Of a stretch of DNA of 64,000 bases, positions 49,386 through 58,606 are shown piece by piece. The stretch covers positions 62,001 through 126,000 of the forward strand of contig NZ_AZDJ01000001.1 in NCBI RefSeq assembly GCF_001434705.1. Direction: 5' to 3'. Made by a program: the position numbers and the translations under genes. The notes under the pieces were generated by a model that saw only the letters and a program-made list of their open reading frames with translations, made no database searches and was not told the DNA's origin. Origin of the DNA: Lacticaseibacillus nasuensis JCM 17158 (GTDB taxonomy: Bacteria; Bacillota; Bacilli; Lactobacillales; Lactobacillaceae). Numbering within the stretch: position 1 is the stretch's first letter; the number at the start of each line of letters is the position of its first letter.

Positions 49386-51116
49386 ATGTTCAAAATTGCC
49401 AAAGGCCGGGTGTCAGCCTGGATGATCACGGGGGCTGTGCTCTTCATGATTATTCAGGTCATTACCAGCCTATACTTACCAAACCTGACCTCGGATATCG
49501 TCAATAACGGGGTCGCCAAGGGGGATGTCCCGTACATCTGGAAGACGGGTTTTCAAATGATTGCCTTCGCCTTGGTCAGCGTCATCGCCGCCGTGGGCAA
49601 CGTCTTCATCGCCTCGAAGGTGTCGCAGCGGCTGGGCCAACGCCTGCGCAGCGATGTTTACCGCAAGGTCATCAACTACTCGCATGACGAGATGGATACC
49701 ATCGGCACCAGCAGTTTGATCACGCGGACCACTAACGACGTCACGCAGATTCAAAACGCCTGGGTGATGGTCTTACGCATGATGATCATGGCTCCGATCA
49801 TGCTTATTGGCGCGAGCTTCCTCGCCTATCAGAAGAATCATACCTTGACCTTGGTGTTCCTGATTGTGCTGCCAATCATGGCCATTTTCATGGGGGCTGT
49901 GATGTACTTCGCCGTGCCGTTATTCCGCGCGATGCAGCAAAAAACCGATAACATCAACCTGGTGTTCCGTGAAGGACTCACCGGCGTGCGCGTCATTCGC
50001 GCCTTCCGCCAGGACGCCTTCGAGCAGCACCGCTTTGATACCGTCAACAAGGACTACACGGATAACGCCGTGAAGGTCTTCTCCATCATGGCCTTGATGT
50101 TTCCCATCATGACGTTGATCATGTCCGGGACCAACATCGGGATCACCTGGTGGGGCGGGCACCTGATTGCGCAGCAAGCCATGCAAACCGGGAACCTGAT
50201 CGCGTTCATCACCTACGCCATGCAGATTCTCATGAGCTTCATGATGCTGTCGATGATCTTCGTCTTCCTGCCGCGGGCGCAGGCCAGTGCGGTCCGGATT
50301 CAAGAAGTCTTGGCACAGCACACCACCATTACCCAGCCGGCCGCTCCGAAGTCGCTGGCTGGCACCACGCCGAGCCTGCAGTTTGACCATGTTGAATTCC
50401 GGTACCGCTCTGCCGAGCAACCGGCGCTGTCTGGCGTCGACTTCAAGATGACCGCCGGGCAAACCGTCGCCATCATCGGCGGCACCGGTTCCGGTAAATC
50501 CACGCTGGTGAACCTGATTCCGCGGTTTTATGACGTCGAGTCCGGCGCCGTGCGCGTCAATGGCCTCGATGTCCGCGATGTCGACCAAAAGGAACTCCAT
50601 CAGCAAATCGCCTTTGTCCCGCAAAAGGCCAACCTGTTTTCCGGCACCGTGCGCGACAACATGCAATACGGCAACGACAACGCCACCGATGAGGAAATCT
50701 GGCGGGCACTCGAAATTGCTCAGGCCAAGGACTTCATCGCCGAAACCGACGAAGGCTTGGACTACCACGTCGAACAAGGCGGGGACAACTTCTCTGGCGG
50801 GCAAAAACAGCGGCTCGCCATCGCCCGTGCCTTGGTGAAAGACGCCGCGGTATATGTGTTCGACGACAGTTTCTCCGCCTTGGACTTCAAAACCGACGCC
50901 AACCTGCGCCAGGCCTTGAAGGATGACCCGTTGATTAGCCAGCGCGTCGTGGTTATCGTCGGCCAGCGCGTCTCCACCGTCGCCGATGCCGACACGATTC
51001 TCGTGCTGGACGACGGCAAGATGGTCGGGCGCGGCACGCATGCCGAGTTGAAGGCCACCAACGAAACCTACCAAGAAATCGTGAACTCGCAAATTCGAGA
51101 GGGGGACGAAGCATAA
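49386..51116 (+). CDS. ABC exporter half-transporter, EfrA-like (degenerate site)
   Basis: The 576-residue protein fuses six transmembrane helices (about residues 15-290) to a nucleotide-binding domain with Walker A GGTGSGKST, signature NFSGGQKQR and Walker B AVYVFDDSFSALD. The catalytic Glu is replaced by Asp and the switch His region reads GQRVST, which mark the non-catalytic half of heterodimeric exporters such as EfrAB and LmrCD. It pairs with the next gene, which it overlaps by one base, to expel drugs or other toxic compounds. Confidence 0.88.
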   Translation: MFKIAKGRVSAWMITGAVLFMIIQVITSLYLPNLTSDIVNNGVAKGDVPYIWKTGFQMIAFALVSVIAAVGNVFIASKVSQRLGQRLRSDVYRKVINYSHDEMDTIGTSSLITRTTNDVTQIQNAWVMVLRMMIMAPIMLIGASFLAYQKNHTLTLVFLIVLPIMAIFMGAVMYFAVPLFRAMQQKTDNINLVFREGLTGVRVIRAFRQDAFEQHRFDTVNKDYTDNAVKVFSIMALMFPIMTLIMSGTNIGITWWGGHLIAQQAMQTGNLIAFITYAMQILMSFMMLSMIFVFLPRAQASAVRIQEVLAQHTTITQPAAPKSLAGTTPSLQFDHVEFRYRSAEQPALSGVDFKMTAGQTVAIIGGTGSGKSTLVNLIPRFYDVESGAVRVNGLDVRDVDQKELHQQIAFVPQKANLFSGTVRDNMQYGNDNATDEEIWRALEIAQAKDFIAETDEGLDYHVEQGGDNFSGGQKQRLAIARALVKDAAVYVFDDSFSALDFKTDANLRQALKDDPLISQRVVVIVGQRVSTVADADTILVLDDGKMVGRGTHAELKATNETYQEIVNSQIREGDEA

Positions 51117-52987
51117 TGGCTGAAAAAACAACAACGCCAAGTCGGCCCATGCATGGTCCTGGCCGTGGCGGCGGTTTAGTCGAGAAGCCGAAGAACTTCT
51201 GGGGCACCACCATCCGCTTATTCGGCTACATGAAGTCGCGGTTGATTGGGATTGCCTTGGTCATGGTGTTCGCCATCATCTCGGTGATTTTCCAGATTCA
51301 AACGCCAAAAGTCTTGGGGAAAGCCACCACCGAAATCTTCAAGGGCTACATGAAAGGCGTCTCCCAGCAAAAAGCCGGCATCGCCATGAAGCAGTTCCCG
51401 ATTGATTTCGAGAAGATCAAGGACATCATGATCATGGTGATCTTGATGTATGTGGCCAGCGCCTTGTTCAGCTTCATGCAGCAAATCATCATGACCCGCA
51501 TCTCCCAGCGCACCGTTTACGACCTGCGTAAGGAGTTGAAGGGCAAGATGCAAACCGTGCCGATCAACTACTACGACACGCATAGCAACGGCGATATCAT
51601 GTCGCGGGCGATTAACGATATGGATAACATCGCCAGCACCTTGCAGCAAAGCCTGACGCAAATGGTCACCAGTACCGTGACCTTCATCGGGACCTTGTGG
51701 ATGATGCTGACCATCAGCTGGCAGCTGACCTTGATTGCCTTGGTCACCTTGCCGCTGTCGCTGGTCGTCGTCGGCATCGTCGCGCCAAAGTCCCAGCGCT
51801 TCTTCGCCTCGCAACAGGCCGCGTTAGGGCTGTTGAACAACCAAGTCGAAGAAAACTACGCCGGCCAGGTCATCGTCAAGTCCTTCAACCGTGAAGAAGA
51901 CGCGATGAAGGCATTCGAAGTTGAAAACGACAAGTTCTACAACTCGGCGTGGAAGGCGCAGTTCATCTCCGGCATCATCATGCCGCTGATGACCTTCGTC
52001 AACAACATCGGCTACGTCTTCGTCGCCATTGTCGGCGGTGTGTCCGTGGCCAATGGCTCGGTCACCTTGGGGAATGTGCAGGCGATGCTGCAATACACCC
52101 AGCAATTCTCCCAGCCGATTTCGCAGTTGGCCAACCTCGCCAACACGATTCAAAGCACCATCGCCTCCGCGGAACGCGTCTTTGCCGTCTTAGACGAGCA
52201 AGACATGACCAACGAGCCGAGCGGTGTACCGGCCGTGGCCAACGACCCGAACAAGCTGGTCATGGACCATGTCAAGTTTGGTTACGAGGGCTCGCCGATT
52301 TTGATGAACGACTACAACCTCGAAGTTAAGCCGGGGCAAATGATCGCTATCGTCGGCCCGACTGGCGCCGGGAAAACCACGGTGATCAACATGCTGGAGC
52401 GCTTCTATGACGTCAAGGGCGGCTCGATTCGCCTGGACGGTGTGGACACCCGCGACATGACGCGCGAGCAGTTGCGCGAACACTTCGCCATGGTGCTGCA
52501 GGATACCTGGCTGTTCACCGGCACGATTTGGGACAACCTGAAGTATGGCCGCGAAGACGCGACCAAGGAGCAGATTCTCAATGCGGCCAAGGCGGCGCAC
52601 GTGGACAACTTCGTCCGCCAGCTACCGGATGGTTACCAAACCGTTTTGAACGAAGAGGCCAGCAATTTGTCGCAAGGCCAACGCCAGCTGTTGACCATCG
52701 CCCGGGCCTTCGTGGCTGATCCCGAGATCTTGATCTTGGATGAGGCGACCAGCTCGGTTGATACCCGGACCGAAGTGCACATTCAACACGCCATGGAGCG
52801 GCTGTTGAAGGGCCGCACCAGTTTCGTGGTGGCGCACCGATTGAGCACGATTCGCGACGCCGACAACATCATCGTGATGAATCACGGCTCGATTGTCGAA
52901 ACCGGGAATCACGACGAGTTGATGGCGGCCAAGGGCTTTTATGCCGATTTGTACAACTCACAATTTAGTGGCAACGTGGCGATTTAA
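51116..52987 (+). CDS. ABC exporter half-transporter, EfrB-like (catalytic half)
   Basis: The 623-residue partner has a Gly/Arg/Pro-rich N-terminal tail, six helices and a nucleotide-binding domain with intact Walker A GPTGAGKTT, Walker B EILILDEATSSVD and the switch His in VVAHRLST. Its signature reads NLSQGQRQL, a noncanonical LSQGQ, as expected for the subunit whose signature serves the degenerate site. It carries out ATP hydrolysis for the heterodimer. Confidence 0.9.
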   Translation: MAEKTTTPSRPMHGPGRGGGLVEKPKNFWGTTIRLFGYMKSRLIGIALVMVFAIISVIFQIQTPKVLGKATTEIFKGYMKGVSQQKAGIAMKQFPIDFEKIKDIMIMVILMYVASALFSFMQQIIMTRISQRTVYDLRKELKGKMQTVPINYYDTHSNGDIMSRAINDMDNIASTLQQSLTQMVTSTVTFIGTLWMMLTISWQLTLIALVTLPLSLVVVGIVAPKSQRFFASQQAALGLLNNQVEENYAGQVIVKSFNREEDAMKAFEVENDKFYNSAWKAQFISGIIMPLMTFVNNIGYVFVAIVGGVSVANGSVTLGNVQAMLQYTQQFSQPISQLANLANTIQSTIASAERVFAVLDEQDMTNEPSGVPAVANDPNKLVMDHVKFGYEGSPILMNDYNLEVKPGQMIAIVGPTGAGKTTVINMLERFYDVKGGSIRLDGVDTRDMTREQLREHFAMVLQDTWLFTGTIWDNLKYGREDATKEQILNAAKAAHVDNFVRQLPDGYQTVLNEEASNLSQGQRQLLTIARAFVADPEILILDEATSSVDTRTEVHIQHAMERLLKGRTSFVVAHRLSTIRDADNIIVMNHGSIVETGNHDELMAAKGFYADLYNSQFSGNVAI

Positions 52988-53001
52988 GCCGCGGTCACGC
53001 G

Positions 53002-53032
53002 AAAAGCCTCGGCAACTGCCGAGGCTTTTTTT
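53002..53032 (+). terminator. Terminator of the exporter operon
   Basis: AAAAGCCTCGGC-AACT-GCCGAGGCTTTTTTT. Confidence 0.93.
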
Positions 53033-53058
53033 GCGCCCTGACGCGTTTTTTTGGCCCG

Positions 53059-53075
53059 TGTTAGCAAACCTAACA
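53059..53075 (+). promoter_or_regulatory. GlnR box
   Basis: TGTTAGCAAACCTAACA matches the GlnR/TnrA consensus TGTNAN7TNACA exactly and is palindromic. It lies just upstream of the -35 of glnR-glnA. Confidence 0.9.
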
Positions 53076-53082
53076 TCATTTG

Positions 53083-53111
53083 TTGACACCCGTTTTGCCG
53101 ACAGGTAGGAT
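53083..53111 (+). promoter_or_regulatory. Promoter of glnR-glnA
   Basis: A perfect TTGACA and TAGGAT are 17 bp apart. Confidence 0.85.
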
Positions 53112-53138
53112 GAAACACGTGATGAGGAGGTGAGCGTG

Positions 53139-53507
53139 ATGGCTGCCGAAGAGGACTTACGGACCCGGCATATTTTGCCGATTAGCACGGTCATGTCGCT
53201 CACTGCGCTCACCGCTAGGCAGATTCGCTATTACGAAGCGCAAGGGTTGGTTCAACCTGGGCGCACGGCCGGTCAGCATCGCGTGTATTCGCTGCGCGAC
53301 GTCGATGTGCTGTTGGCCATCAAGAGCCAGCTGGCCGACGGGTTCTCGATTGCGGACATTCGCAATCTGATGCACCCGCGGCACCAAGCGGAGAATAGCG
53401 ATGAAGCGGTGCGGCAGATGCTGCGCGATGAATTGTTGCAACAGAGTCGCTTTGCCCCCGACGCGGAGATGCGCCAGGGCTTTGGTTTTCGTCGAAGTGG
53501 AGAATGA
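53139..53507 (+). CDS. glnR: Nitrogen regulator GlnR (MerR family)
   Basis: GlnR represses glnRA when glutamine is plentiful, with feedback-inhibited glutamine synthetase as co-signal. The 122-residue product has the MerR winged-helix start [20 protein letters not shown] and the C-terminal tail [19 protein letters not shown] is 5 bp from the ATG at 53139. A GlnR box lies before its own promoter. Confidence 0.94.
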   Translation: MAAEEDLRTRHILPISTVMSLTALTARQIRYYEAQGLVQPGRTAGQHRVYSLRDVDVLLAIKSQLADGFSIADIRNLMHPRHQAENSDEAVRQMLRDELLQQSRFAPDAEMRQGFGFRRSGE

Positions 53508-53518
53508 TGGGGGTCTAT

Positions 53519-54859
53519 ATGGCAAGGAAAACGATCACGGCGGACGAGATTCGCCAGAGTGTGGAAAAAGAAAACGTGCGCTTCTTGCGCCTGATGTTCA
53601 CGGACATCAACGGCATCATCAAGAACGTCGAAGTCCCGGTGTCCCAGCTGGAAAAGGTACTCGCCAACAAGATCACGTTTGATGGCAGTTCCATCGACGG
53701 GTTTGTCCGCATCGAAGAAGCAGACATGCTGCTGTATCCGGACTTTAACACTTGGCTGCTGTTCCCTTGGGGCGGCGAGCACGGTAAGGTCGCGCGCCTG
53801 ATTTGTTCAGTGCACACGCCGGATGGCAAGCCGTTCCCAGGCGATCCGCGCAACAACTTGAAGCGCATCACTGAGCAGATGAAAAAGGCCGGTTTCTCCG
53901 CCTTCAACATCGGCCCGGAGCCAGAATTCTTCTTATTCAAGTTGGATGATGACGGCAAGCCGACCATGAAGCTCAACGATAAGGGCTCGTATTTCGACTT
54001 TGCCCCGTTAGACCTTGGGGAGAACTGCCGGCGCGACATCGTGTTGGAGCTCGAGAAAATGGGCTTTGAAGTCGAGGCATCGCACCACGAAGTTGCCCCG
54101 GGTCAGCACGAAATCGATTTTCGTTACGCCGATGCGCTCGACGCCGCCGACAACATTCAGACCTTCAAGCTGGTGGTCAAGTCCATCGCCCGCAAGCACG
54201 GGCTGTATGCGACCTTCATGCCAAAGCCGCTGCAAGGCATCAACGGCAGTGGGATGCACATCAACATGTCCTTGTTCAAGGATGGCCAGAACGTCTTCTA
54301 CGACGAAACCACGGACACGCAGCTCAGCGAACCGGCGATGCATTTTCTGGCCGGGATTCTCGAGCACGCCCGCGGCTTGACCGCCATCAACAACCCGACG
54401 GTCAACTCCTACAAGCGTCTGGTGCCAGGGTTTGAGGCGCCGGTGTACATCGCCTGGTCGCAAACCAACCGCTCGCCGCTGATTCGCATTCCGCAATCCC
54501 GTGGCTTATCCACGCGGCTGGAGTTGCGCAGCGTCGACCCGACCGCCAACCCATACCTGGCCATCGCCGCGATTCTGGAAGCCGGCTTGGACGGGATGAA
54601 CAACGGGCTGACGCCTGAGGAAGGCATCGACCGCAACATCTATCGCATGCAAGACTCCGAGCGCAAGGCCAACCACATTCAAGACCTGCCATCGACCTTG
54701 CACAACGCGCTGAAGGCGCTTGAGGCCGACCCAATCGTCAAGGCCGCCTTGGGTGAGCACCTGTATCAAAGCTTCAAGGATTCTAAGGAGCTCGAGTGGG
54801 CGGCTTATCGCCAAAGTGTTTCCGAATGGGAACGCGATCAGTACCTCGAATTATACTAA
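53519..54859 (+). CDS. glnA: Glutamine synthetase type I
   Basis: GlnA joins ammonia and glutamate using ATP. The 446-residue product has the GSI signature [23 protein letters not shown]-binding [17 protein letters not shown] and [13 protein letters not shown], and has no adenylylation-loop insertion, as for the GSI-alpha type. The ATG at 53519 gives the usual [11 protein letters not shown] start; an in-frame ATG 15 bp upstream overlaps the glnR stop. It is the second gene of the glnRA operon. Confidence 0.95.
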   Translation: MARKTITADEIRQSVEKENVRFLRLMFTDINGIIKNVEVPVSQLEKVLANKITFDGSSIDGFVRIEEADMLLYPDFNTWLLFPWGGEHGKVARLICSVHTPDGKPFPGDPRNNLKRITEQMKKAGFSAFNIGPEPEFFLFKLDDDGKPTMKLNDKGSYFDFAPLDLGENCRRDIVLELEKMGFEVEASHHEVAPGQHEIDFRYADALDAADNIQTFKLVVKSIARKHGLYATFMPKPLQGINGSGMHINMSLFKDGQNVFYDETTDTQLSEPAMHFLAGILEHARGLTAINNPTVNSYKRLVPGFEAPVYIAWSQTNRSPLIRIPQSRGLSTRLELRSVDPTANPYLAIAAILEAGLDGMNNGLTPEEGIDRNIYRMQDSERKANHIQDLPSTLHNALKALEADPIVKAALGEHLYQSFKDSKELEWAAYRQSVSEWERDQYLELY

Positions 54860-54874
54860 TCTTCCCAAAAGCAG

Positions 54875-54922
54875 AAACAGCCGAGTCGCCGATCAAAATG
54901 ATCGGCAGACTCGGCTGTTTTT
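54875..54922. terminator. Terminator after glnA
   Basis: AAACAGCCGAGTC and GACTCGGCTGTTT form a 13-bp outer stem with an inner CCGATC/GATCGG stem, then TTTTT; it lies between convergent genes. Confidence 0.93.
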
Positions 54923-54931
54923 GCGTTGCGA

Positions 54932-55834
54932 TTAAGCTTCGACGACGCCGAAGACAATCTTGCCAGACAGGCTGACAAAGAAGGCGCCTAGGCCGGTCGC
55001 CACGGCGTTGCCGCCGGCGGCACCACCGCCGCCTGGTTGTGGGCTCGGCGCGGCGAGGGCCGTTTGTTGCGTGGTTGGATATTGTTGCTGTTCATCGCGT
55101 TGGTGGCGCTTAGGCGTCGCTTTTTTCGCCTGGTGCGTCGCCGGCTGTGCGGCGACCGAGGCGGCTGGCTTGGCCGCCTTGGCATTCGCGGCTGGTTTGG
55201 CCGGGGTCTTGGCGGCGATTCGGCCAACGCTACTCATGGTGCGCTGGTGGAATAACTTGCCATCGTCGCTGCTAGCCTTGGCCGGTGTGCTCGGCTTGGC
55301 GGCTGGCTGCTTCGTGGTGGCCGGCGTGGTGTCGTCGGTCGCGGGTAGTGTTGGCGTCGTGGCCGGCTCGCTTGGCTGCTCGGTGGTCGTGGTGGTTTGC
55401 GTATGGAACGGCGTGGCGCCGGCCGGAGCCTTCAACAACACGTAATACAGTTGCGGCGTGGCTTGATAGTTGCCGCCGCCTACCGTGGCGTCGCTGAGAA
55501 TCGTGTAGCCGAGGCGCTTGTAAGGTTGCGTGTAAAAACTCGTGTCGAATTGAATCGCCGTGCCGATGTCGCCGGTCAGGTATTCACGCGCCAGCACTTC
55601 GCCGGTGGCCTGCACGATGTAGGACACGGACGCGTTGCCTTGTTGCGTCTTGGTGCCTTGCGTATTCGGCAAAGTGTTGCCGGTGGTCGTCGCCGGTTCA
55701 GCGGGTTGTTGAACCACGGTGCCAGGCGGCAAGGTGCCGGCGGCCCGCACCGGGTCGGGTTGGGCGTTCAAGACGGCGACAGTCAGGAGACTCCCGGCGA
55801 ATAGGAAGATTTTGTTTGGCGTAATTTTCTTCAT
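54932..55834 (-). CDS. Secreted protein with MucBP-like domain and low-complexity region
   Basis: The 300-residue product has a signal peptide (MKKITPNKIFLFAGSLLTVA, cut near VRAA), then a MucBP-like domain (VSYIVQATGEVLAREYLTGD ... LGYTILSD, about residues 70-140), a Thr/Pro/Ala/Lys-rich stretch and a hydrophobic C-terminus (VATGLGAFFVSLSGKIVFGV). There is no LPXTG motif, so sortase anchoring is not supported; the tail may itself be a membrane anchor. AAAGGAGG precedes the ATG. It follows the Mga-like gene by 18 bp. Confidence 0.75.
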   Translation of the reverse strand: MKKITPNKIFLFAGSLLTVAVLNAQPDPVRAAGTLPPGTVVQQPAEPATTTGNTLPNTQGTKTQQGNASVSYIVQATGEVLAREYLTGDIGTAIQFDTSFYTQPYKRLGYTILSDATVGGGNYQATPQLYYVLLKAPAGATPFHTQTTTTTEQPSEPATTPTLPATDDTTPATTKQPAAKPSTPAKASSDDGKLFHQRTMSSVGRIAAKTPAKPAANAKAAKPAASVAAQPATHQAKKATPKRHQRDEQQQYPTTQQTALAAPSPQPGGGGAAGGNAVATGLGAFFVSLSGKIVFGVVEA

Positions 55835-55852
55835 GATGAGCCTCCTTTGAGC

Positions 55853-57316
55853 TTAATCGGGTAGGGCGGCGAGCTTGGCGCGCTTGCAGGTGAGAATCAT
55901 GTCGGCGAGCATCGACCAGTCCGTCGGCGTCGGTGGGTCCTGCCAAATGACTTGCGGCGCGGCGACTTGCGTGGCGTGGAAGTCGGAAATATAAATGTCG
56001 GTTTGCGCGTCCACCGCGCGGGTGACGATGAGGTTGGCCTGGGTGAAGGCGCCGAGGCTACGAATCACGTAGTCCGTGTACAGCGTGCCTTGCGAGAAGT
56101 CGACGCAGACGTAAACGCGATCGGCCATTACCGCCGGCGGCAGCGCCGTGATCAAGGCGAACATGTAGCTGAAGTACAAGTTGACTTGTAAGGCGGCGTC
56201 GACGGGAATGCCGGCACTCTCCGGCAGGCCGTGAATGAACTCGAGGATCAAGACGTCAAACGACGGGTACAAGTCGCGGAAGAAGCTGACCTGATCGGCA
56301 TCGATGAACGTCGTCGGCGGGACGAAGAAGGTGGTGAATTGCAGGTGCAGCTGTTGCAGCGCCTGGGTCACGGCTTGTTGATCCTGGTCGCTGGTGGCGC
56401 TGACTGCCGGATGGGCCAGCAGTTGCTGGGTAAAATCCTGCGTTAGCTTGGCGGCCAGCGGGAAGTTGGCTTGCAGGCTGGCGGCACTTGGCGTGTAGAA
56501 GCCTTGCCCAATCAGGAAACTATAGAGATAGTCGAACTCGGCTGCGGTGAGGGGCACGTCCAGGTTGACCGCGGCTTGGATCGCGGTTTCGACGGCCGTT
56601 GCTTGAGCGGCCGGGACCAGCGGCACTTGGCGCGCAGGAGCGGTGATGCGGCCGCCGTTTTGCCAGCGCAGCAACCAGACCTTGAAGAAAATCGTCAGCT
56701 TGGTGGCTTGCGTCGGCGGTAGCGGGCCGGCGAGCAGCGGCGCCAAGGCCTGCGTCAAGGCACCGGCCAGTTCGTCGAGTTCGGGAAACGGGGCGCTGAC
56801 GCCGCTATACATCGCGTAGTACAGCTGAAACAGCCGCAGGCGAATGATGGCTTCCTCGTCATTGGTTGTGCCCACCGGCGAGAAAAACCCGTGTGCCGAC
56901 AAGAGCTGATCGAGTTCGTTGACCGCGCGGTAGAACCCGGCGTTACTGAGGTAGTTGGCCGCGACGTATTCGCGCCGCGTGTATTGCTCGGAATACAAGA
57001 AGCGATATTCAAAGGCGATGTACAAGGCTGAGCGTTGCAGGTACACGAGGCCAATGCGTTGCAGCTGGTAGCTCGTGATGCCGTGGCCCGCCCAGACGCC
57101 CTTGGTCGTTTCATCCAAATAAGCCGGAGGGGTGGCCTTCAACGTCGCCAAATCGGCATTGATCGCGTCGAAGGTTTTGTTCAACTGGTACCCAGTCAGG
57201 CCAAATTCGTCGGCAATGGCGGTTTTGGTGACGGTCGCGGTGGCGCTGCGTGAGAGGTGTTGGAGAACGGCATAGCACACCGAATCATCATGATTGAACA
57301 AGAATTGGAAATGCAT
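55853..57316 (-). CDS. Mga-like virulence-type transcriptional regulator
   Basis: The 487-residue product has the Mga layout: an N-terminal winged helix (TKTAIADEFGLTGYQLNKTF), a central region that looks like the PRD-type part of Mga, and a C-terminal EIIB-like fold. In streptococci Mga controls surface proteins. Here the gene lies directly upstream of, and in one operon with, a secreted MucBP-like protein and beside two further MucBP-like genes, which are the obvious candidate targets. ATG 57316 follows GATGAGG; ATG 57352 is an alternative. Confidence 0.8.
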   Translation of the reverse strand: MHFQFLFNHDDSVCYAVLQHLSRSATATVTKTAIADEFGLTGYQLNKTFDAINADLATLKATPPAYLDETTKGVWAGHGITSYQLQRIGLVYLQRSALYIAFEYRFLYSEQYTRREYVAANYLSNAGFYRAVNELDQLLSAHGFFSPVGTTNDEEAIIRLRLFQLYYAMYSGVSAPFPELDELAGALTQALAPLLAGPLPPTQATKLTIFFKVWLLRWQNGGRITAPARQVPLVPAAQATAVETAIQAAVNLDVPLTAAEFDYLYSFLIGQGFYTPSAASLQANFPLAAKLTQDFTQQLLAHPAVSATSDQDQQAVTQALQQLHLQFTTFFVPPTTFIDADQVSFFRDLYPSFDVLILEFIHGLPESAGIPVDAALQVNLYFSYMFALITALPPAVMADRVYVCVDFSQGTLYTDYVIRSLGAFTQANLIVTRAVDAQTDIYISDFHATQVAAPQVIWQDPPTPTDWSMLADMILTCKRAKLAALPD

Positions 57317-57330
57317 AGTTGCCTCATCTT

Positions 57331-57399
57331 CTCCTATAAATGGCAGAGCCATTCTCGGACATAATTTATTGTAACCTACCTCCTATAATAGCGGAGCCA
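57331..57399 (-). repeat. Two copies of a 20-bp box in the leader of the Mga-like gene
   Basis: On the plus strand CTCCTATAAATGGCAGAGCC starts at 57331 and CTCCTATAATAGCGGAGCC at 57380, 49 bp apart. They flank an AT-rich, promoter-like stretch. The gap from here to 57522 holds nothing else I recognise. Confidence 0.5.
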
Positions 57400-57522
57400 A
57401 ACCGGGAAATAAAGGTGTCTCAACTTTTTACAAAAATCGGTAAATTGTGGCACGCCCAAAGCATTCACATCAAGCCATAATTTTCCTATCATAAGCATTA
57501 AGAGAAAGGCAGGCGAATATGG

Positions 57523-58065
57523 ATGGCAATGAATGGATACGAAACAATTGAACGACCGATTGTCACCATCGCCTTGCTGGCGGCGGACATCAAGGGCCGA
57601 ATCATTCAAGGGGTGCGGCCAAAGCTGGTGTCCGGTGCCGTGGGGGAGCCAATCGCCGCGACGTTAGCGGTCAGCGGCTATCGCCAATTGGCCGACAACC
57701 AAAGTTTCCCCGCCGATAGTGGCGCCCGCATCAAGGTGCCCTTCGAGCCGCTGCCGCAAGTCGCCAAGGTCCGCTTTCTCGATGGCGACGGCAGTGAGCT
57801 CCATGCGCCACTGATGCTTAGCGGCGTCAGCGACGGGGCCGTGCCGCGCGCAGAGGTGCTCGGGGTACGCCGCGAGCTCGCTGCTGCCGGTTACGTCGCC
57901 ATCAACGACGAAACCTTCGGCGCCCAATTCGCCCGCGACAGCCAGGAGCTCGACTTCACCGTCATGTTCCAACGCCGCGAGCCTGCCGCCAGGAAACCAT
58001 CCTGGTGGGCATTACGGTTTCACCAACAAAATCAAGGAGGTCACCATCATGGAAATGTTCAGTAA
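57523..58065 (+). CDS. Leaderless protein with two MucBP-like repeats
   Basis: The 180-residue protein has two stretches with the MucBP pattern: IKGRIIQGVRPKLVSGAVGE ... VSGYRQLADNQSFPADSG (about 23-70) and VRFLDGDGSELHAPLMLSGV ... AAAGYVAINDE ... ELDFTVMF (about 80-150). There is no signal peptide, transmembrane helix or anchor, which is unusual because MucBP domains are normally on exported surface proteins. The ribosome binding site is weak (AGAAAGG far from ATG 57523). Its end overlaps the next gene by 17 bp. Confidence 0.65.
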   Translation: MAMNGYETIERPIVTIALLAADIKGRIIQGVRPKLVSGAVGEPIAATLAVSGYRQLADNQSFPADSGARIKVPFEPLPQVAKVRFLDGDGSELHAPLMLSGVSDGAVPRAEVLGVRRELAAAGYVAINDETFGAQFARDSQELDFTVMFQRREPAARKPSWWALRFHQQNQGGHHHGNVQ

Positions 58066-58372
58066 TCCAATCGGCTTAGCAGCAGGCCTGTCACTTTGTG
58101 CACACGCCAAGGCCGTGCATCATCAACCACAGGCCATGATCAGTTTTCGGCTCGTGCCGACGCTGGCCAATGGCAAACCGATTCGCGGTGTCCGCCCGTT
58201 TGAATTAATCGGAACGCCGAATAGCGACTTGATTACCAGCCTGGATGTGCCGGGCTACCAACTGTGCTTCGGCCAACAGCTCCGCTTCCCGCGGGTGTCC
58301 GGGCTGGTCGCGCCACTCTATTATGAACCAGCCGAAACGACCCAGGAATTGTCGGTTGCCGGCTTAGACTAA
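58049..58372 (+). CDS. Leaderless single MucBP-like repeat protein
   Basis: The 107-residue product resembles the first repeat of the upstream protein: NGKPIRGVRPFELIGTPNSD ... LDVPGYQLCFGQQLRFPRVSG. It has no signal peptide or anchor. AAGGAGG is 8 bp from the ATG. The two genes form an operon and look like products of a duplication. Confidence 0.68.
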   Translation: MEMFSNPIGLAAGLSLCAHAKAVHHQPQAMISFRLVPTLANGKPIRGVRPFELIGTPNSDLITSLDVPGYQLCFGQQLRFPRVSGLVAPLYYEPAETTQELSVAGLD

Positions 58373-58383
58373 TGCCATTATTG

Positions 58384-58411
58384 ATCACCGCGATTGCGGT
58401 GATTTTTTTTT
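58384..58411 (+). terminator. Terminator of the MucBP-like pair
   Basis: ATCACCGC-GATT-GCGGTGAT followed by eight or more T. The next 110 bp up to the rbs promoter show nothing recognisable. Confidence 0.92.
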
Positions 58412-58522
58412 GGCCTGGACCAATTTTTCAGGCAGCCCATGGGCAAGCGGCTGGTCGGGAAAAGGTGGGTCAAACCGATTGGTAGCGATTGCAGGCTAAA
58501 TATAAATTTCGCAATATTCGGG

Positions 58523-58551
58523 TTGACAGCGTTTTCCTAACTTGTTAAGCT
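58523..58551 (+). promoter_or_regulatory. Promoter of the ribose operon
   Basis: A perfect TTGACA and TAAGCT are 17 bp apart, with TGT giving an extended -10. Confidence 0.7.
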
Positions 58552-58566
58552 AGTCTCGAATCAAAC

Positions 58567-58580
58567 GTAAAACGTTTTAC
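58567..58580 (+). promoter_or_regulatory. LacI-type operator of the ribose operon
   Basis: GTAAAACGTTTTAC is a perfect 14-bp palindrome with the central CG typical of LacI-family sites. It begins 15 bp after the -10, where a bound repressor would block transcription. Confidence 0.85.
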
Positions 58581-58606
58581 TAAGTTAACCGGAAGGAGGG
58601 ATGACC

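Noticed and set aside
50848-50900. Loss-of-function mutation in the exporter because the Walker B Glu is Asp
   Set aside because: This substitution, with the partner's noncanonical signature, is normal for heterodimeric ABC exporters such as EfrAB and LmrCD.
57316-57372. Leader peptide MSENGSAIYRRR before the Mga-like gene
   Set aside because: The short frame ends near the regulator's ribosome binding site, but its own site is too far from the ATG and nothing else supports translation.
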